Origin: Paenibacillus sp. FSL K6-3182
GTDB taxonomy: Bacteria > Bacillota > Bacilli > Paenibacillales > Paenibacillaceae
Assembly (NCBI RefSeq): GCF_037976325.1
Contig: NZ_CP150265.1
Span: forward strand, 7,257,501 to 7,321,500
DNA: 64,000 nucleotides
Direction of reading: 5' to 3'
The translations under genes and the position numbers were made by a program. The notes beneath the pieces are model-generated. The model was not told where the DNA came from, did not search any database, and saw nothing but the letters and a program-made list of their open reading frames with translations. Below are positions 1-8,897 of this stretch, in pieces; within the stretch, counting starts at the first letter, position 1; each line of letters starts with the position of its first letter.

Positions 1-231
1 GTTCTATGCAATTTCTAAACAAATTACGGGATTTTTCGACAATTATATATCTTTTTTAATATAAAATCGTTATTTGTACCTAGTTCTTTATACTCATATA
101 AATTCTCTGCTATTTTTTCTCGCAAAAAAAATAGCAGCCACGCAGGGATTAAATAGCCTGCTTAGCTGCTCTATGAATAATGATATTGCCTACTGCTCTT
201 TTAATATGCTGTCACTTGGAATTTACTCCGA
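1..231. other. Intergenic stretch at the window edge
   Basis: AT-rich sequence holding the terminator of the solute-binding protein gene (separate entry). A plus-strand reading frame from position 74 has no ribosome binding site and overlaps the terminator and the 3' end of that gene, so I do not call it. I see no other gene. Confidence 0.6.
123..172 (-). terminator. Rho-independent terminator of the solute-binding protein gene
   Basis: Interrupted stem AGCAGC/GCTGCT and GCAGG/CCTGC around an AT-rich loop. Read on the minus strand it is followed by a run of T. It lies about 60 bases after the stop codon at 232. Confidence 0.7.
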
Positions 232-1752
232 TCATTGCTTCTTGAAATACGCATCCGTATACTCGCTAATCATTAAGCTGCCGCCGCTGCGCTTCCAGCG
301 TTCCACCTCCTGATAAAATCCTTCCATACTAATCTGTCCGAGAATATATTTGTATGTCGCGTCGGAGATGATTTTGTACAGCTCCATGCTCTTCTCATCG
401 TACGTCTTCGATTCAAGGCCAATGACCTTGTCCGTCACGAGAAACTTATCGTTATCTGCGCTGAGACGCTCCGCCATCTCCCACATCGTTTCTTTCTCTG
501 CTACCTTCCGTACATTCGGATTGCTTAGATCGGCAATCATAAGCGGATAAAGCGCGTTGACCTCGGTTACACGCAGCTGTGACGTCTCTTCAGGCAGTAG
601 GACCTCTTCACCCTCCATAAGATAGTGCTTGCCTTCTATCCCGTACCGCATAAGATTGGCAACATCCTTATCCATCGTACGGTCAAAGAACGCAAGCTGC
701 TCCAGCAGCTCCTCTTCCGTCCGAATCGCCTTTTTGGAAAATAAATAAAGCCCGTTATAATTCGGAATCGACCAGACACGATACCCATCCGGTCCTTGAA
801 TGCGATTCACCAAGGTGAAGCGCGCAGCAGGATTGATCTGCTTCGCTTCATCCGAGAGCCTCTGCACGTCGGTCATGCTGCCGATATATACGCCTGCTGC
901 ACCTCGTATAATGTTAGCCCGCTGCATCTCCTTGCTCGTTACCGCAAAATCCGCGTTTATGAGCTGCTCATCATACAGCTTCTTCATGAAATTCATCGTA
1001 TCCATATAGGCTGCCGTTTCGAACTCAGGAACTATCTTCTTATCGACGATACCCCAGTTGTTCGGCGTGCCGAAATAAGAGCTCAGCGTCTTAAAGGCGC
1101 CAAATACCAAATCATTACGGTCAGCCAGTCCGACGGTATCCTTTTTTCCATTACGGTCCGGGTCACCGAGCGTAAACTGCCGAATGACCTCATACAGCTC
1201 CTCAATCGTTCCTGGCTTGTCCAGCTTGAGATTATCCAGCCAGTCTTCCCTTATAATAACGCCTTGTCTAGACGATGGCCGCTCCGTGTAAAGCCCGTAT
1301 ATGCCGCCATCAATTGCGGATTGCCCCAAAATGCCGCTATTCAAATGCCTTAAATTCGGGAACCGCTCCAAATAAGGGCCGATCTCCCAGAAAGAGCCCG
1401 AGCGAATGGCATTTTTCACAAAAATATAATCGGTATGCTTCACGAAAGTCGCCTTCTTCAGCGAATTTGTGGAGAGAGCTGTGTTCATTTTATCTGTGTA
1501 GATGCCATCCGGTACCCAGTTAATATCAAGCTTCACATTTGTTAAATCCTCGATGAGCGCAATGATCTCTTCACTTGGCGGATGGGGAAAGTGCAGCGGT
1601 GCCATAATGGAGATCGTCGTTTTTGTGTTTGCGTCTTTTCGCTCATTTGGAGCAGAAGTAGCGGTGCATGAAGCGCAAATGAAAAGGATAAGCAGCACGA
1701 TAAAAAAGCGACAGCCTGCGCGTACTCCTATGTTCCGTGAATGGATTACCAC
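232..1752 (-). CDS. Extracellular solute-binding lipoprotein of an oligosaccharide ABC transporter
   Basis: A 506-residue lipoprotein of the family-1 extracellular solute-binding type, expected to sit on the outer face of the membrane and hand a carbohydrate ligand to ABC permeases. The N-terminus has a hydrophobic signal segment ending in a lipobox-like ICASC near residue 29. The motif DPDRNGKKDTVGL (about residues 196-208) is the calcium-like loop seen in LplA/YtcQ-type binding proteins. The start is a GTG with AAGGGGGA a few bases upstream. No permease gene is adjacent, so this is an orphan binding protein that either uses a transporter encoded elsewhere or serves as a sensor partner. It is divergent from the AraC-type membrane regulator at 1898, which probably controls it. 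The ligand is unknown. Confidence 0.85.
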   Translation of the reverse strand: MVIHSRNIGVRAGCRFFIVLLILFICASCTATSAPNERKDANTKTTISIMAPLHFPHPPSEEIIALIEDLTNVKLDINWVPDGIYTDKMNTALSTNSLKKATFVKHTDYIFVKNAIRSGSFWEIGPYLERFPNLRHLNSGILGQSAIDGGIYGLYTERPSSRQGVIIREDWLDNLKLDKPGTIEELYEVIRQFTLGDPDRNGKKDTVGLADRNDLVFGAFKTLSSYFGTPNNWGIVDKKIVPEFETAAYMDTMNFMKKLYDEQLINADFAVTSKEMQRANIIRGAAGVYIGSMTDVQRLSDEAKQINPAARFTLVNRIQGPDGYRVWSIPNYNGLYLFSKKAIRTEEELLEQLAFFDRTMDKDVANLMRYGIEGKHYLMEGEEVLLPEETSQLRVTEVNALYPLMIADLSNPNVRKVAEKETMWEMAERLSADNDKFLVTDKVIGLESKTYDEKSMELYKIISDATYKYILGQISMEGFYQEVERWKRSGGSLMISEYTDAYFKKQ

Positions 1753-1835
1753 CTTAATCCCCCTTGTCTTATCAGCCTTTTCTCTTCATAATCTAAGGAA
1801 ATGATTATTTGCGCGATAGATGATTATTGCTCAAA

Positions 1836-1851
1836 ATGTATGCGTTTACTA
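1836..1851. promoter_or_regulatory. Possible cre (CcpA) site in the divergent promoter region
   Basis: TGTATGCGTTTACT at 1837-1850 differs by one core base from the commonly used cre consensus WTGNAANCGNWNNCW. It sits between the divergent solute-binding protein and AraC-type regulator genes, where carbon catabolite control of a sugar gene would be expected. This is a single-site match by eye. Confidence 0.4.
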
Positions 1852-1897
1852 AAATAAAGCTAATGCTCGCTCATTACTAGACAAGGTGTTGATAGCT

Positions 1898-4201
1898 GTG
1901 CGATCTTTAACCTTTTTAAGCAAGATGACGATCTTCGGCTTTCTGCTCAGCACGCTTCCCGTCATTTTTATCGGCGCATTCTCGTATGCGACCTCTTCCA
2001 GTGAAATTCAGAAAAATGTAAACCGTGGGAAAATGCAGCTTATCATGCAAATCAACTCCAATGTAGAGCAGAAATTGACGACTGTCAACCACACGCTGAA
2101 TCAGGTTATTAACTCGACCGTGCTCAAAAAAGCGATGAATCAGCCGCTAACCGTCAACGATTTTGTGATGTATGATGACCTGCGGAACGAGATCCGCCAT
2201 ATGCAATCCTTTGACACCAAGCTTGAGGATGTCATCCTGATCAATGAGCGCCATAACTGGATGATCAAAAATTCCGGGCTATATTCGTTTGAACAATATG
2301 CTTATTTCGATGAGCTGTCCAGCCTTATGCATATGCCTGAAGGAACCTCATGGGTGCTTAACCCATCCAGCTGGTTTTATAGTGAGGAAGCCGCGGAAAG
2401 TGCTGCTTGCAGCTACAGCATCAGCCTCGTGAAGAAGCTGCCGACGAATGGGCTTGAAAAATACGGCTTGGCGCTCGCCAACATTCCGACCTGCAGCTTG
2501 CAGGAGCTACTTAAGAGCGATGAGGACCCTTTTTCGACCATTATGATTTTGGATGATCAATACCGTATTCTGATCCATCCCGACCAAGCATTGATCGGCA
2601 AGCCTGTGCTCGAGAGCGGACTGCATATGGGTCAGCTCACTGAGCCCTCTGGACAGTTTACACAATCGATTGAACAGAAAGATTATTCCGTCACCTATTA
2701 CCGTTCCGATCTAAACGGCTGGATCTATCTCTCTGCCACGTCCATTGCCGGCATGACGAAGGAATCAAATAAAATTGGCACGTATACACTTTATGTATGT
2801 CTATTTATGCTCACGCTATCCATGCTGCTCGCTTGGATAGGCTCTCGGCATATGTATTCGCCAATTCAATTGCTGCTGAATCAAATCGGCGAGCGCCTGA
2901 CTGACATTCAGAAGCGGAAAACAAATGAATTTCAAGCGATTGGGGAACGCGTCACCCATTTATTCCAGTCCAAAACCGAGCTTGAAAAAGAGGTTAGGCA
3001 GCATATTCATCAAGTGCGCACCTTCTTCTTCATGAAAGCCTTCCAAGGCAACATCAAGTCAAGTGAAATCCCGGAGAAGCTGGCTCAATTCGGCTATGAC
3101 TCTCAACTAAAAGAGTGGAAAACGATGGCTGCGATTACGCTGCAAATTGATTTTCCTGATAACAGCCGTTACTCCAAAAGTGATTTGGAGCTGCTCCTAT
3201 TCGCTGTCCATAACATCATCGAGGAGCTTATTCCCTTCGAGCAGCGACTTGCCCCGATCATTATGGATCAAACGATTGTGACGATTATCGGCAGCGCAGA
3301 AGTGGGCAAGGACGCTTTCCACAATGCCAAATATGCGTTAACAGAGCATCTGCAGCAGCAGATCGCAAGCTACCTAAACGTGCAGGTCAGCATTGGCATG
3401 AGCTTGCCGTTCGACTCCTTCTCATCGCTGTCGACAGCGTATAGAGAAGGCCTTGAGGCACTGAAGCAGCGCATGAAATTAGGCGAAGGCATCATTATTC
3501 AGTATGAGAATGTGAATGCCGGCAAACATTATTTGAATCTCAACTACCCAGGGCATATCGAGAATGAGCTTATCGATGCAATTAAGCTGGCCGAGAAGGA
3601 TAAATCGAAGGAGCTGCTGCGAGCTTTTTTACAAGCGGTATTTGTCGTGGAGCTATCGCCGCAGGAATATCAAATTCCACTTGCCCGGCTGCTCAATAAT
3701 CTGTTGATCGTTATGCAGGAATCAGGCGTAAGCCTAAACCAAATCCATCCGTTAAAGGGTTCCCTGCTGGAGGAGCTGCTTGGGCTGCATACCTCTGCCG
3801 AGATCGATGATTGGTTCTGGAGCAGCGTTGTTTATCCGATGATCAACATATTCAAGGATCGTCAGGAGGCGCAGTACCACAACATTTCGGAGAAGATCAT
3901 TGACCTCGTGCAGCATCTGTACGACACCGATCTTACGCTTGAAGAATGTGCATCACGGCTCCACTATAATGCCAATTATTTAAGCAGCGTTTTCCGCAAG
4001 GAGACGAATTATTCGTTTAGCGAGTATTTGTCGATGTACCGTTTCAAAATGGCAAAACAATGGCTCGCCGACAGCGAGCTGCCAATTAAAGACATCGCTG
4101 CAAAGCTGTGTTACAATAATCCGCAAAACTTCATCCGTTCCTTCCGCAAACAAGAGGGAATTACTCCAGGGCAATACCGCTATAAAAAACGCAGTGGATA
4201 G
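1898..4201 (+). CDS. Membrane-anchored AraC-family transcriptional regulator
   Basis: About 767 residues combining an extracellular sensor with a DNA-binding output in one polypeptide. A first membrane segment lies near residues 10-30 (FGFLLSTLPVIFIGAFSY), followed by an extracytoplasmic region to about 295, a second membrane segment (LYVCLFMLTLSMLLAWIG), a cytoplasmic linker, and a C-terminal AraC helix-turn-helix pair over roughly the last 100 residues (HYNANYLSSVFRKE, then IAAKLCYNNPQNFIRSFRK). The frame is open from a GTG at 1886, but AAGGTG at 1883-1888 is well spaced for the GTG at 1898, which I prefer. This architecture is common next to carbohydrate transport genes in Paenibacillus. 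The divergent solute-binding protein gene is the obvious target. Confidence 0.85.
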   Translation: MRSLTFLSKMTIFGFLLSTLPVIFIGAFSYATSSSEIQKNVNRGKMQLIMQINSNVEQKLTTVNHTLNQVINSTVLKKAMNQPLTVNDFVMYDDLRNEIRHMQSFDTKLEDVILINERHNWMIKNSGLYSFEQYAYFDELSSLMHMPEGTSWVLNPSSWFYSEEAAESAACSYSISLVKKLPTNGLEKYGLALANIPTCSLQELLKSDEDPFSTIMILDDQYRILIHPDQALIGKPVLESGLHMGQLTEPSGQFTQSIEQKDYSVTYYRSDLNGWIYLSATSIAGMTKESNKIGTYTLYVCLFMLTLSMLLAWIGSRHMYSPIQLLLNQIGERLTDIQKRKTNEFQAIGERVTHLFQSKTELEKEVRQHIHQVRTFFFMKAFQGNIKSSEIPEKLAQFGYDSQLKEWKTMAAITLQIDFPDNSRYSKSDLELLLFAVHNIIEELIPFEQRLAPIIMDQTIVTIIGSAEVGKDAFHNAKYALTEHLQQQIASYLNVQVSIGMSLPFDSFSSLSTAYREGLEALKQRMKLGEGIIIQYENVNAGKHYLNLNYPGHIENELIDAIKLAEKDKSKELLRAFLQAVFVVELSPQEYQIPLARLLNNLLIVMQESGVSLNQIHPLKGSLLEELLGLHTSAEIDDWFWSSVVYPMINIFKDRQEAQYHNISEKIIDLVQHLYDTDLTLEECASRLHYNANYLSSVFRKETNYSFSEYLSMYRFKMAKQWLADSELPIKDIAAKLCYNNPQNFIRSFRKQEGITPGQYRYKKRSG

Positions 4202-4266
4202 CCGATAAAAATAATGAAAGCTTTTGGAAAATAAATGCTCTTCAATATGAATGGGAGGCTTTACGC

Positions 4267-4785
4267 ATGACACAACGACCGTCACGGGATGAATACTTTG
4301 ATTATTATGAACAGTATATCGGCCTAGTAGGCGAAGGATCTGTTACGGAATGGCTTACAAAACAGCTCGCAAGCACAACTGAATTGCTTTCCGATATTCC
4401 CGAGGAGCAGGCTAATTACCGCTATGCGGAAGGAAAATGGACGCTTAAGGAAGTCATCGGTCACATCTCGGATAATGAGCGCGTCATGAGCTACCGTTTG
4501 CTTCGAATCGCACGGGGTGACAAGACACCTCTTTCCGGCTATGATCAGGACGAATTTATGAACGGCGCCACCTTTCAAGAATGGTCTTTATCACAAATTA
4601 TCGAGGATTACATCTCGGTTCGCCGGGCTACTCTCGCTTTGTTGCGCGGTTTGTCGGATGAAGCATGGCTTCGCATTGGCGTAGCTAATGGCGGCAATAT
4701 CTCCGCTAGAGCTCTCGCTTACATTATTGCTGGACATGAGACTCATCATTTGAACATTATTCAAGAAAAATATTTAGAAAAATAA
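4267..4785 (+). CDS. DinB-family (DinB_2 fold) protein
   Basis: A 172-residue four-helix-bundle protein of the DinB/YfiT superfamily. Visible metal-ligand candidates are the His in EVIGHISDNERV and the His cluster GHETHHLNII near the C-terminus, as in the three-His sites of this family. Some relatives are thiol-dependent transferases (bacillithiol S-transferase type), but most are uncharacterised, so no substrate is assigned. GGGAGG lies 9 bases before the ATG. The gene starts 65 bases after the AraC-type regulator stop and may be read through from it. It has its own terminator-like dyad downstream. Confidence 0.8.
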   Translation: MTQRPSRDEYFDYYEQYIGLVGEGSVTEWLTKQLASTTELLSDIPEEQANYRYAEGKWTLKEVIGHISDNERVMSYRLLRIARGDKTPLSGYDQDEFMNGATFQEWSLSQIIEDYISVRRATLALLRGLSDEAWLRIGVANGGNISARALAYIIAGHETHHLNIIQEKYLEK

Positions 4786-4830
4786 ATCATTTACTCTAAT
4801 TCGCTCATTAACCTAATGAATAGCTAGATA

Positions 4831-4888
4831 AATCCTATATGTAAACCTTTTATTATGATAAAATGGTTAACATATAGGATTTTTTTGC
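4831..4888 (+). terminator. 17-bp inverted repeat followed by T run
   Basis: AATCCTATATGTAAACC (4831-4847) pairs with GGTTAACATATAGGATT (4865-4881) with a single mismatch and a 17-base loop, followed by a T run. Position and T tract suit a terminator for the DinB-family gene. The near-perfect symmetry also allows an operator role for the gene at 4907. Confidence 0.55.
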
Positions 4889-4906
4889 ATGAGGAGCGGT
4901 ACTTCT

Positions 4907-5329
4907 ATGACAATTCGATTACGAGGACACCATCTGCTTTGTCTACTAGGCTACCGAGGTATGGGTTATTCGGATGATTTCTGCGTCAATATGACTGCTA
5001 TTTACGAATTGCTGCTCGCAAAGCCTGAAACTGAAATTGAAATTATTTTAGGCCCAGACGATGTTTGCAAAGCATATCCGCCGGACAAAGCCTATCATTG
5101 CGAGGGAACCGTCTACAGCTTGGATGCAGCGATACTCGCAAAGCTTGGGCTCCAAGCAGCTGAGCGAGGAAGCTGGCAGTCCATATGTGATCGCGTAGCT
5201 GAAACGATGGTGCCTGAGGACATCAGTCATCTATGCACGACTTGTCCTTGGGAGAAATATGGCGTCTGTGCGGAGGGTGTTGGCCTCGTTAAACAAGGCA
5301 AGCCATTACCTAAATTAGGCGGTAAGTAG
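4907..5329 (+). CDS. DUF1284 domain-containing protein
   Basis: A 140-residue cytosolic protein opening with MTIRLRGHHLLCLLGYRG, the signature start of the DUF1284 family. The family is of unknown function. Cysteines are abundant and paired (DDVCKAYPP, YHCEG, LCTTCPWEKYGVC), which suggests an iron-sulfur cluster or zinc site, but this is inference. An in-frame ATG at 4889 exists, but GAGGAG at 4891-4896 lies after it and is correctly spaced for the ATG at 4907. It is monocistronic, between a dyad and a terminator. Confidence 0.8.
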   Translation: MTIRLRGHHLLCLLGYRGMGYSDDFCVNMTAIYELLLAKPETEIEIILGPDDVCKAYPPDKAYHCEGTVYSLDAAILAKLGLQAAERGSWQSICDRVAETMVPEDISHLCTTCPWEKYGVCAEGVGLVKQGKPLPKLGGK

Positions 5330-5389
5330 ACCGATAGAGAAAACATCGATACAGCTAAATAGAACTAATTGAATTATTTATTCCCTACA

Positions 5390-5418
5390 GGCTGCGCTGA
5401 AACTGGCGCAGCCTTTTA
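5390..5418 (+). terminator. Terminator after the DUF1284 gene
   Basis: GGCTGCGC and GCGCAGCC form an 8-bp GC-rich stem with an 8-base loop, followed by TTTTAT. Confidence 0.8.
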
Positions 5419-5534
5419 TCGAGTGCGCAAAACAAGCTGCTTAATGCCTATTTTTTGTGCAATTGCCACTATGCTTATTAAAATATAGTAAAATAGAAGA
5501 TGCTGCTATTCATATTTTCGGAGGAATATTAACC

Positions 5535-7247
5535 ATGAATGCTAGTCTTTCTATATTTCAAAAGCTGATGCTAGGGTTACTGCTCATGTTCTTCTTAATC
5601 ATCATTATTTTCTGGATTATATATCGACTTAATGTAACGGATATCCAAGAAGAGCTAAAGAAAAATAAAATTGGTGAAGTCAAATTCATGACCTCTCAGC
5701 TCTCCACCCAGTTCGAGCAAGTCCTTATGAATACAACGACCATGTCTGAAGACCATTCGGTCAGGGGATATCCCTATGTCCTGCAATTCGGGGATGCCTA
5801 TTCCAAGTACGAGGCCAAATTAGCTATCATTGACAAGCTCGCTCTCAACAGTGCCTCTACATCCTGGAACAACACGATCACTCTCTACTACCCAGATTTG
5901 AAGGAAACCGTGTCTTCCGACAGTACATTATCCTTCTCAACCTATAATCCGCCCTCCCAACGGCTGAATAAGTGGGTCGTGCACTGGGAGAAGGATGGTT
6001 CAGGCTATTATTCTAATTTGACCCGCAGCCATATCGGTCCATTGCTTATTGAAACGAGAGTGTCTTTGGATAATCTGCTTAAAATGATGAAGCAGTACTC
6101 TTCCGGAACCCCTTTGCTTTATGATTCTTTTAACAAAACGATTATCCAAACTGGCAATTCCCCTCTACTAGAGGATACGACAGGCCGAATTATTCCGTTA
6201 ATTGAGGGCAAGAGCGGCTTTTTATCGGTCGACGACAACGGAACTGAATACCTGCTCAACTATATGAAATCTGACTTGCTTGATTTGTACTTTATAGATT
6301 ACCACCCTATGCGTCAGTTCATTGAACCTATTTCTCAAAATAATATTCTTTTTATATTTTCCATCATTGTGCTGCTGCTTATTTCACTGATTTATAGCCT
6401 CGTGCTGCGCAGGCAAGTGCAGACACCTGTTATTGTACTAAGGAAGGCTATTGACAAATTTGATCGCGGTGATTTTTCTAGTCGTGTAATCGATCTTCAT
6501 GCAACCGAGTTCAGAATGCTTGGCAACTCCTTTAATCGTATGGCCGAGAATACGCAGCGACTCATTGAGCAGGTGCTCGTTGCAGAGCTGGAAGTTACCG
6601 AAGCAAGGCTTAAGCAATACCAAGCTCAAATCAATCCCCATTTTTTGTATAACTGCTTGAATTATATTCAGAGTAAAGCCAGCATCGAGGACTATGAATC
6701 CGTAACTGCGATGACGCTTCATCTCGGTGCTTATTGCAGATACGTACAAAAAATTGAAAATATCGATTCTACCATTAACGAGGAGCTTGTCTTCGTTGAG
6801 CACTATTTGTCCATTTTACAGTTGCGCAAAAGGTCGATGACCTTCTCTATTGATATCCCACCAACCATGTGTATGTATCGCTTGCCTAGAATGATCCTTC
6901 AACCGCTTGTCGAGAATTGCATTCAGCATGGCATAGAACCCTCTCTGCATCCCGGACATATCAATATTAGTGCGGAGGAGGATGAGCAGTCCTTGCGTAT
7001 ATTGATTCAAGATAGCGGCGTCGGAATAGCGGAGGATAGACTCTCTATCGTTAATCAACATATCGAGGAACGCATATTTTCTGAGAATAAGGTAGGTACA
7101 GGCATGAGAAATGTACACCAGCGTCTCAAGCTATATTTTGGAAAAAGATCTGGGCTGACTATTCAATCAAAATTATCCGAAGGAACTTGTTATATCATTA
7201 CAATTCAAAAGCAGGAGGACAACCATGCTGCAAGTATTATTAGTTGA
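5535..7247 (+). CDS. YesM-type sensor histidine kinase (xylan-uptake two-component system)
   Basis: A 570-residue sensor kinase of the YesM/LytS type that phosphorylates the response regulator encoded immediately downstream. Two membrane segments (about residues 10-30 and 272-295) flank an extracytoplasmic sensor region. A HAMP linker follows, then the His_kinase motif QINPHFLYNCLNYIQS with the phosphoacceptor at about His369, then an HATPase_c domain with the N box (QPLVENCIQHGI) and G boxes (DSGVGI, GTGMRNVHQR). The reading frame is open from 5457, but GGAGGA at 5520-5525 sets the start at the ATG at 5535. The stop overlaps the regulator start by 23 bases, indicating translational coupling. 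From its neighbours it probably senses xylan-derived oligosaccharides. Confidence 0.88.
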   Translation: MNASLSIFQKLMLGLLLMFFLIIIIFWIIYRLNVTDIQEELKKNKIGEVKFMTSQLSTQFEQVLMNTTTMSEDHSVRGYPYVLQFGDAYSKYEAKLAIIDKLALNSASTSWNNTITLYYPDLKETVSSDSTLSFSTYNPPSQRLNKWVVHWEKDGSGYYSNLTRSHIGPLLIETRVSLDNLLKMMKQYSSGTPLLYDSFNKTIIQTGNSPLLEDTTGRIIPLIEGKSGFLSVDDNGTEYLLNYMKSDLLDLYFIDYHPMRQFIEPISQNNILFIFSIIVLLLISLIYSLVLRRQVQTPVIVLRKAIDKFDRGDFSSRVIDLHATEFRMLGNSFNRMAENTQRLIEQVLVAELEVTEARLKQYQAQINPHFLYNCLNYIQSKASIEDYESVTAMTLHLGAYCRYVQKIENIDSTINEELVFVEHYLSILQLRKRSMTFSIDIPPTMCMYRLPRMILQPLVENCIQHGIEPSLHPGHINISAEEDEQSLRILIQDSGVGIAEDRLSIVNQHIEERIFSENKVGTGMRNVHQRLKLYFGKRSGLTIQSKLSEGTCYIITIQKQEDNHAASIIS

Positions 7248-8838
7248 TGACGAATCCTATGTCGTCGATGATCTAGAAATTGCCTTCCCCTGGACCAAAT
7301 ATGGGGTTGAAAAGGTGTTTACTGCTTATTCAGGCATGCAGGCGCTTCAAATTATTGAAAGAAATTCTATTGACATTCTCATTACAGATATTGCCATGCC
7401 AGGAATGACCGGGCTAGAGCTCATTACACGGGTTAAAGAATTCAACAAGACGATTAAATGCATTCTGCTTACTGGTTATGCGGAATTCGAATATGCTCAA
7501 GAAGCGATAAAGCAAGGGGTCGTAGACTACTTAATTAAGCCGCTTGATCATAATAAGCTCGACCTCTGCCTTGAAGAAACGATCAATACCATGAAAAAGG
7601 AGATGGAGCAGACAGCGTCCTACGAGCAAGCATTGTTCACGTTCCGGGAACATCTTCCTGTTATGAAGGACAAGCTTCTTAACGAGCTGCTGCAAGGTAA
7701 GAGTTACTCTGAGGAGGCTCTTGTAAACAAGCTTTCCGGTTACTCGCTGACCTATAGGAAAGACGACGATGTCTTTCTTCTTGTCATTCGTCTGGAGGAG
7801 CATTTCAACCGCTATGGACAAAACAGCCTACTGCTTTTCGAATATGCAGTGACAAACATCGCTTGCGAGCTGCTCGAGGATTCTTTCGAGACTTGGCATT
7901 GCCGAGATGCTTATGATTATTTAATATTCACGCTCAAAGCAAAGCAAACAGACGGTTTTCAGAACTCTGAAAGCCTATTAAAGGAACTTACCAGCCGTTC
8001 ACTCCAATTGCATCGTAATGTGAATGAATACTTGGGGGGCGGTATTTCGGTCATCCTTACCTATCCGGGGAAATTCAGCAGTGATCTTCGCCATATGTAT
8101 GAGAATGCAGTCACAGCAATTAGAAAGCAGGTCGGAAACGGTACAGGCTATTTTCTAGCACTTGCCGAGCAGCCGCCACAGGTATCCTTCATTCGATCCA
8201 TGAACGTATTATATGATCCACCTACGTTCATCCATCTCCTGGAAACCAGCCAATGGGACGGATTTGAAGACAGATTGGATCAAGTTGAGGAAGCATTCAG
8301 CGCTTTAACCGAGCAAACGGAAGAGCATCTGGATGCGATAAGAACGGTGCTCATGTCCTCCTTCCATTACATAGCTCATAGAAACAATGTTCTCCTGTCA
8401 GATGTAGCGGGAAATGAGCTTGTGTATAGACAAACGTTCCGCTCACTTTCCCAGCTTATTGAATGGGCAAAACAGCTTGTCTTAACACTAAAGGAGAAGC
8501 TGGAGAAAGACGTTTCTAGTCAACAACAAGCTATTATTCGAGAGATCCAAGTATTTATTTCATCTCATCTGTCATCCGTCAGCCTGCAATCGATAGCCGA
8601 TCATGTTGCCCTTCATCCCGTTTACGTATCCAAGCTGTTTAAGCAGCTAAGCGGCAGCAGCCTGAGCGAGTATATTCTCAGTGTGAAAATGGAGCATGCC
8701 GTTGCTTTACTCCGAAATTCAACCGATCGGGTGTACGAAATTTCGGATAAGCTCGGTTATTCTAATTCACAATACTTCATTAAGGTATTCAAGGAGCATT
8801 ATGGTATGACTCCACAGGATTTTCGGGATAAAACCTAG
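7225..8838 (+). CDS. YesN-type response regulator with AraC output domain
   Basis: A 537-residue regulator with an N-terminal receiver domain (acid pocket LLVDDE, phosphoacceptor Asp55 in ILITDIAMPG, Lys in DYLIKPLDH), a long middle region and a C-terminal AraC-type double helix-turn-helix (HPVYVSKLFKQLSGSS; LGYSNSQYFIKVFKEHYG). AGGAGG precedes the ATG. It is phosphorylated by the overlapping YesM-type kinase. It probably activates the convergent transporter operon at 8898-12564 and perhaps the xylanase gene, as similarly arranged systems do in other Paenibacillus. The target assignment is inference from context. Confidence 0.88.
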   Translation: MLQVLLVDDESYVVDDLEIAFPWTKYGVEKVFTAYSGMQALQIIERNSIDILITDIAMPGMTGLELITRVKEFNKTIKCILLTGYAEFEYAQEAIKQGVVDYLIKPLDHNKLDLCLEETINTMKKEMEQTASYEQALFTFREHLPVMKDKLLNELLQGKSYSEEALVNKLSGYSLTYRKDDDVFLLVIRLEEHFNRYGQNSLLLFEYAVTNIACELLEDSFETWHCRDAYDYLIFTLKAKQTDGFQNSESLLKELTSRSLQLHRNVNEYLGGGISVILTYPGKFSSDLRHMYENAVTAIRKQVGNGTGYFLALAEQPPQVSFIRSMNVLYDPPTFIHLLETSQWDGFEDRLDQVEEAFSALTEQTEEHLDAIRTVLMSSFHYIAHRNNVLLSDVAGNELVYRQTFRSLSQLIEWAKQLVLTLKEKLEKDVSSQQQAIIREIQVFISSHLSSVSLQSIADHVALHPVYVSKLFKQLSGSSLSEYILSVKMEHAVALLRNSTDRVYEISDKLGYSNSQYFIKVFKEHYGMTPQDFRDKT

Positions 8839-8846
8839 CTACATGA

Positions 8847-8897
8847 AATAACAGCAAGAAGGGCAGCTCATGAATGAGCCGCCCTTCTTGCTGTTAT
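8847..8897. terminator. Bidirectional terminator between convergent genes
   Basis: A stem of about 24 bp with one mismatch and a TGAA loop, A-rich on the left and T-rich on the right, filling the whole gap between the response regulator stop and the solute-binding protein stop. It serves both strands. Confidence 0.85.

Noticed and set aside
8847..8897. Terminal inverted repeat of a mobile element
   Set aside because: It fits exactly between two convergent stop codons, with A and T tracts on either side, as a bidirectional terminator would.
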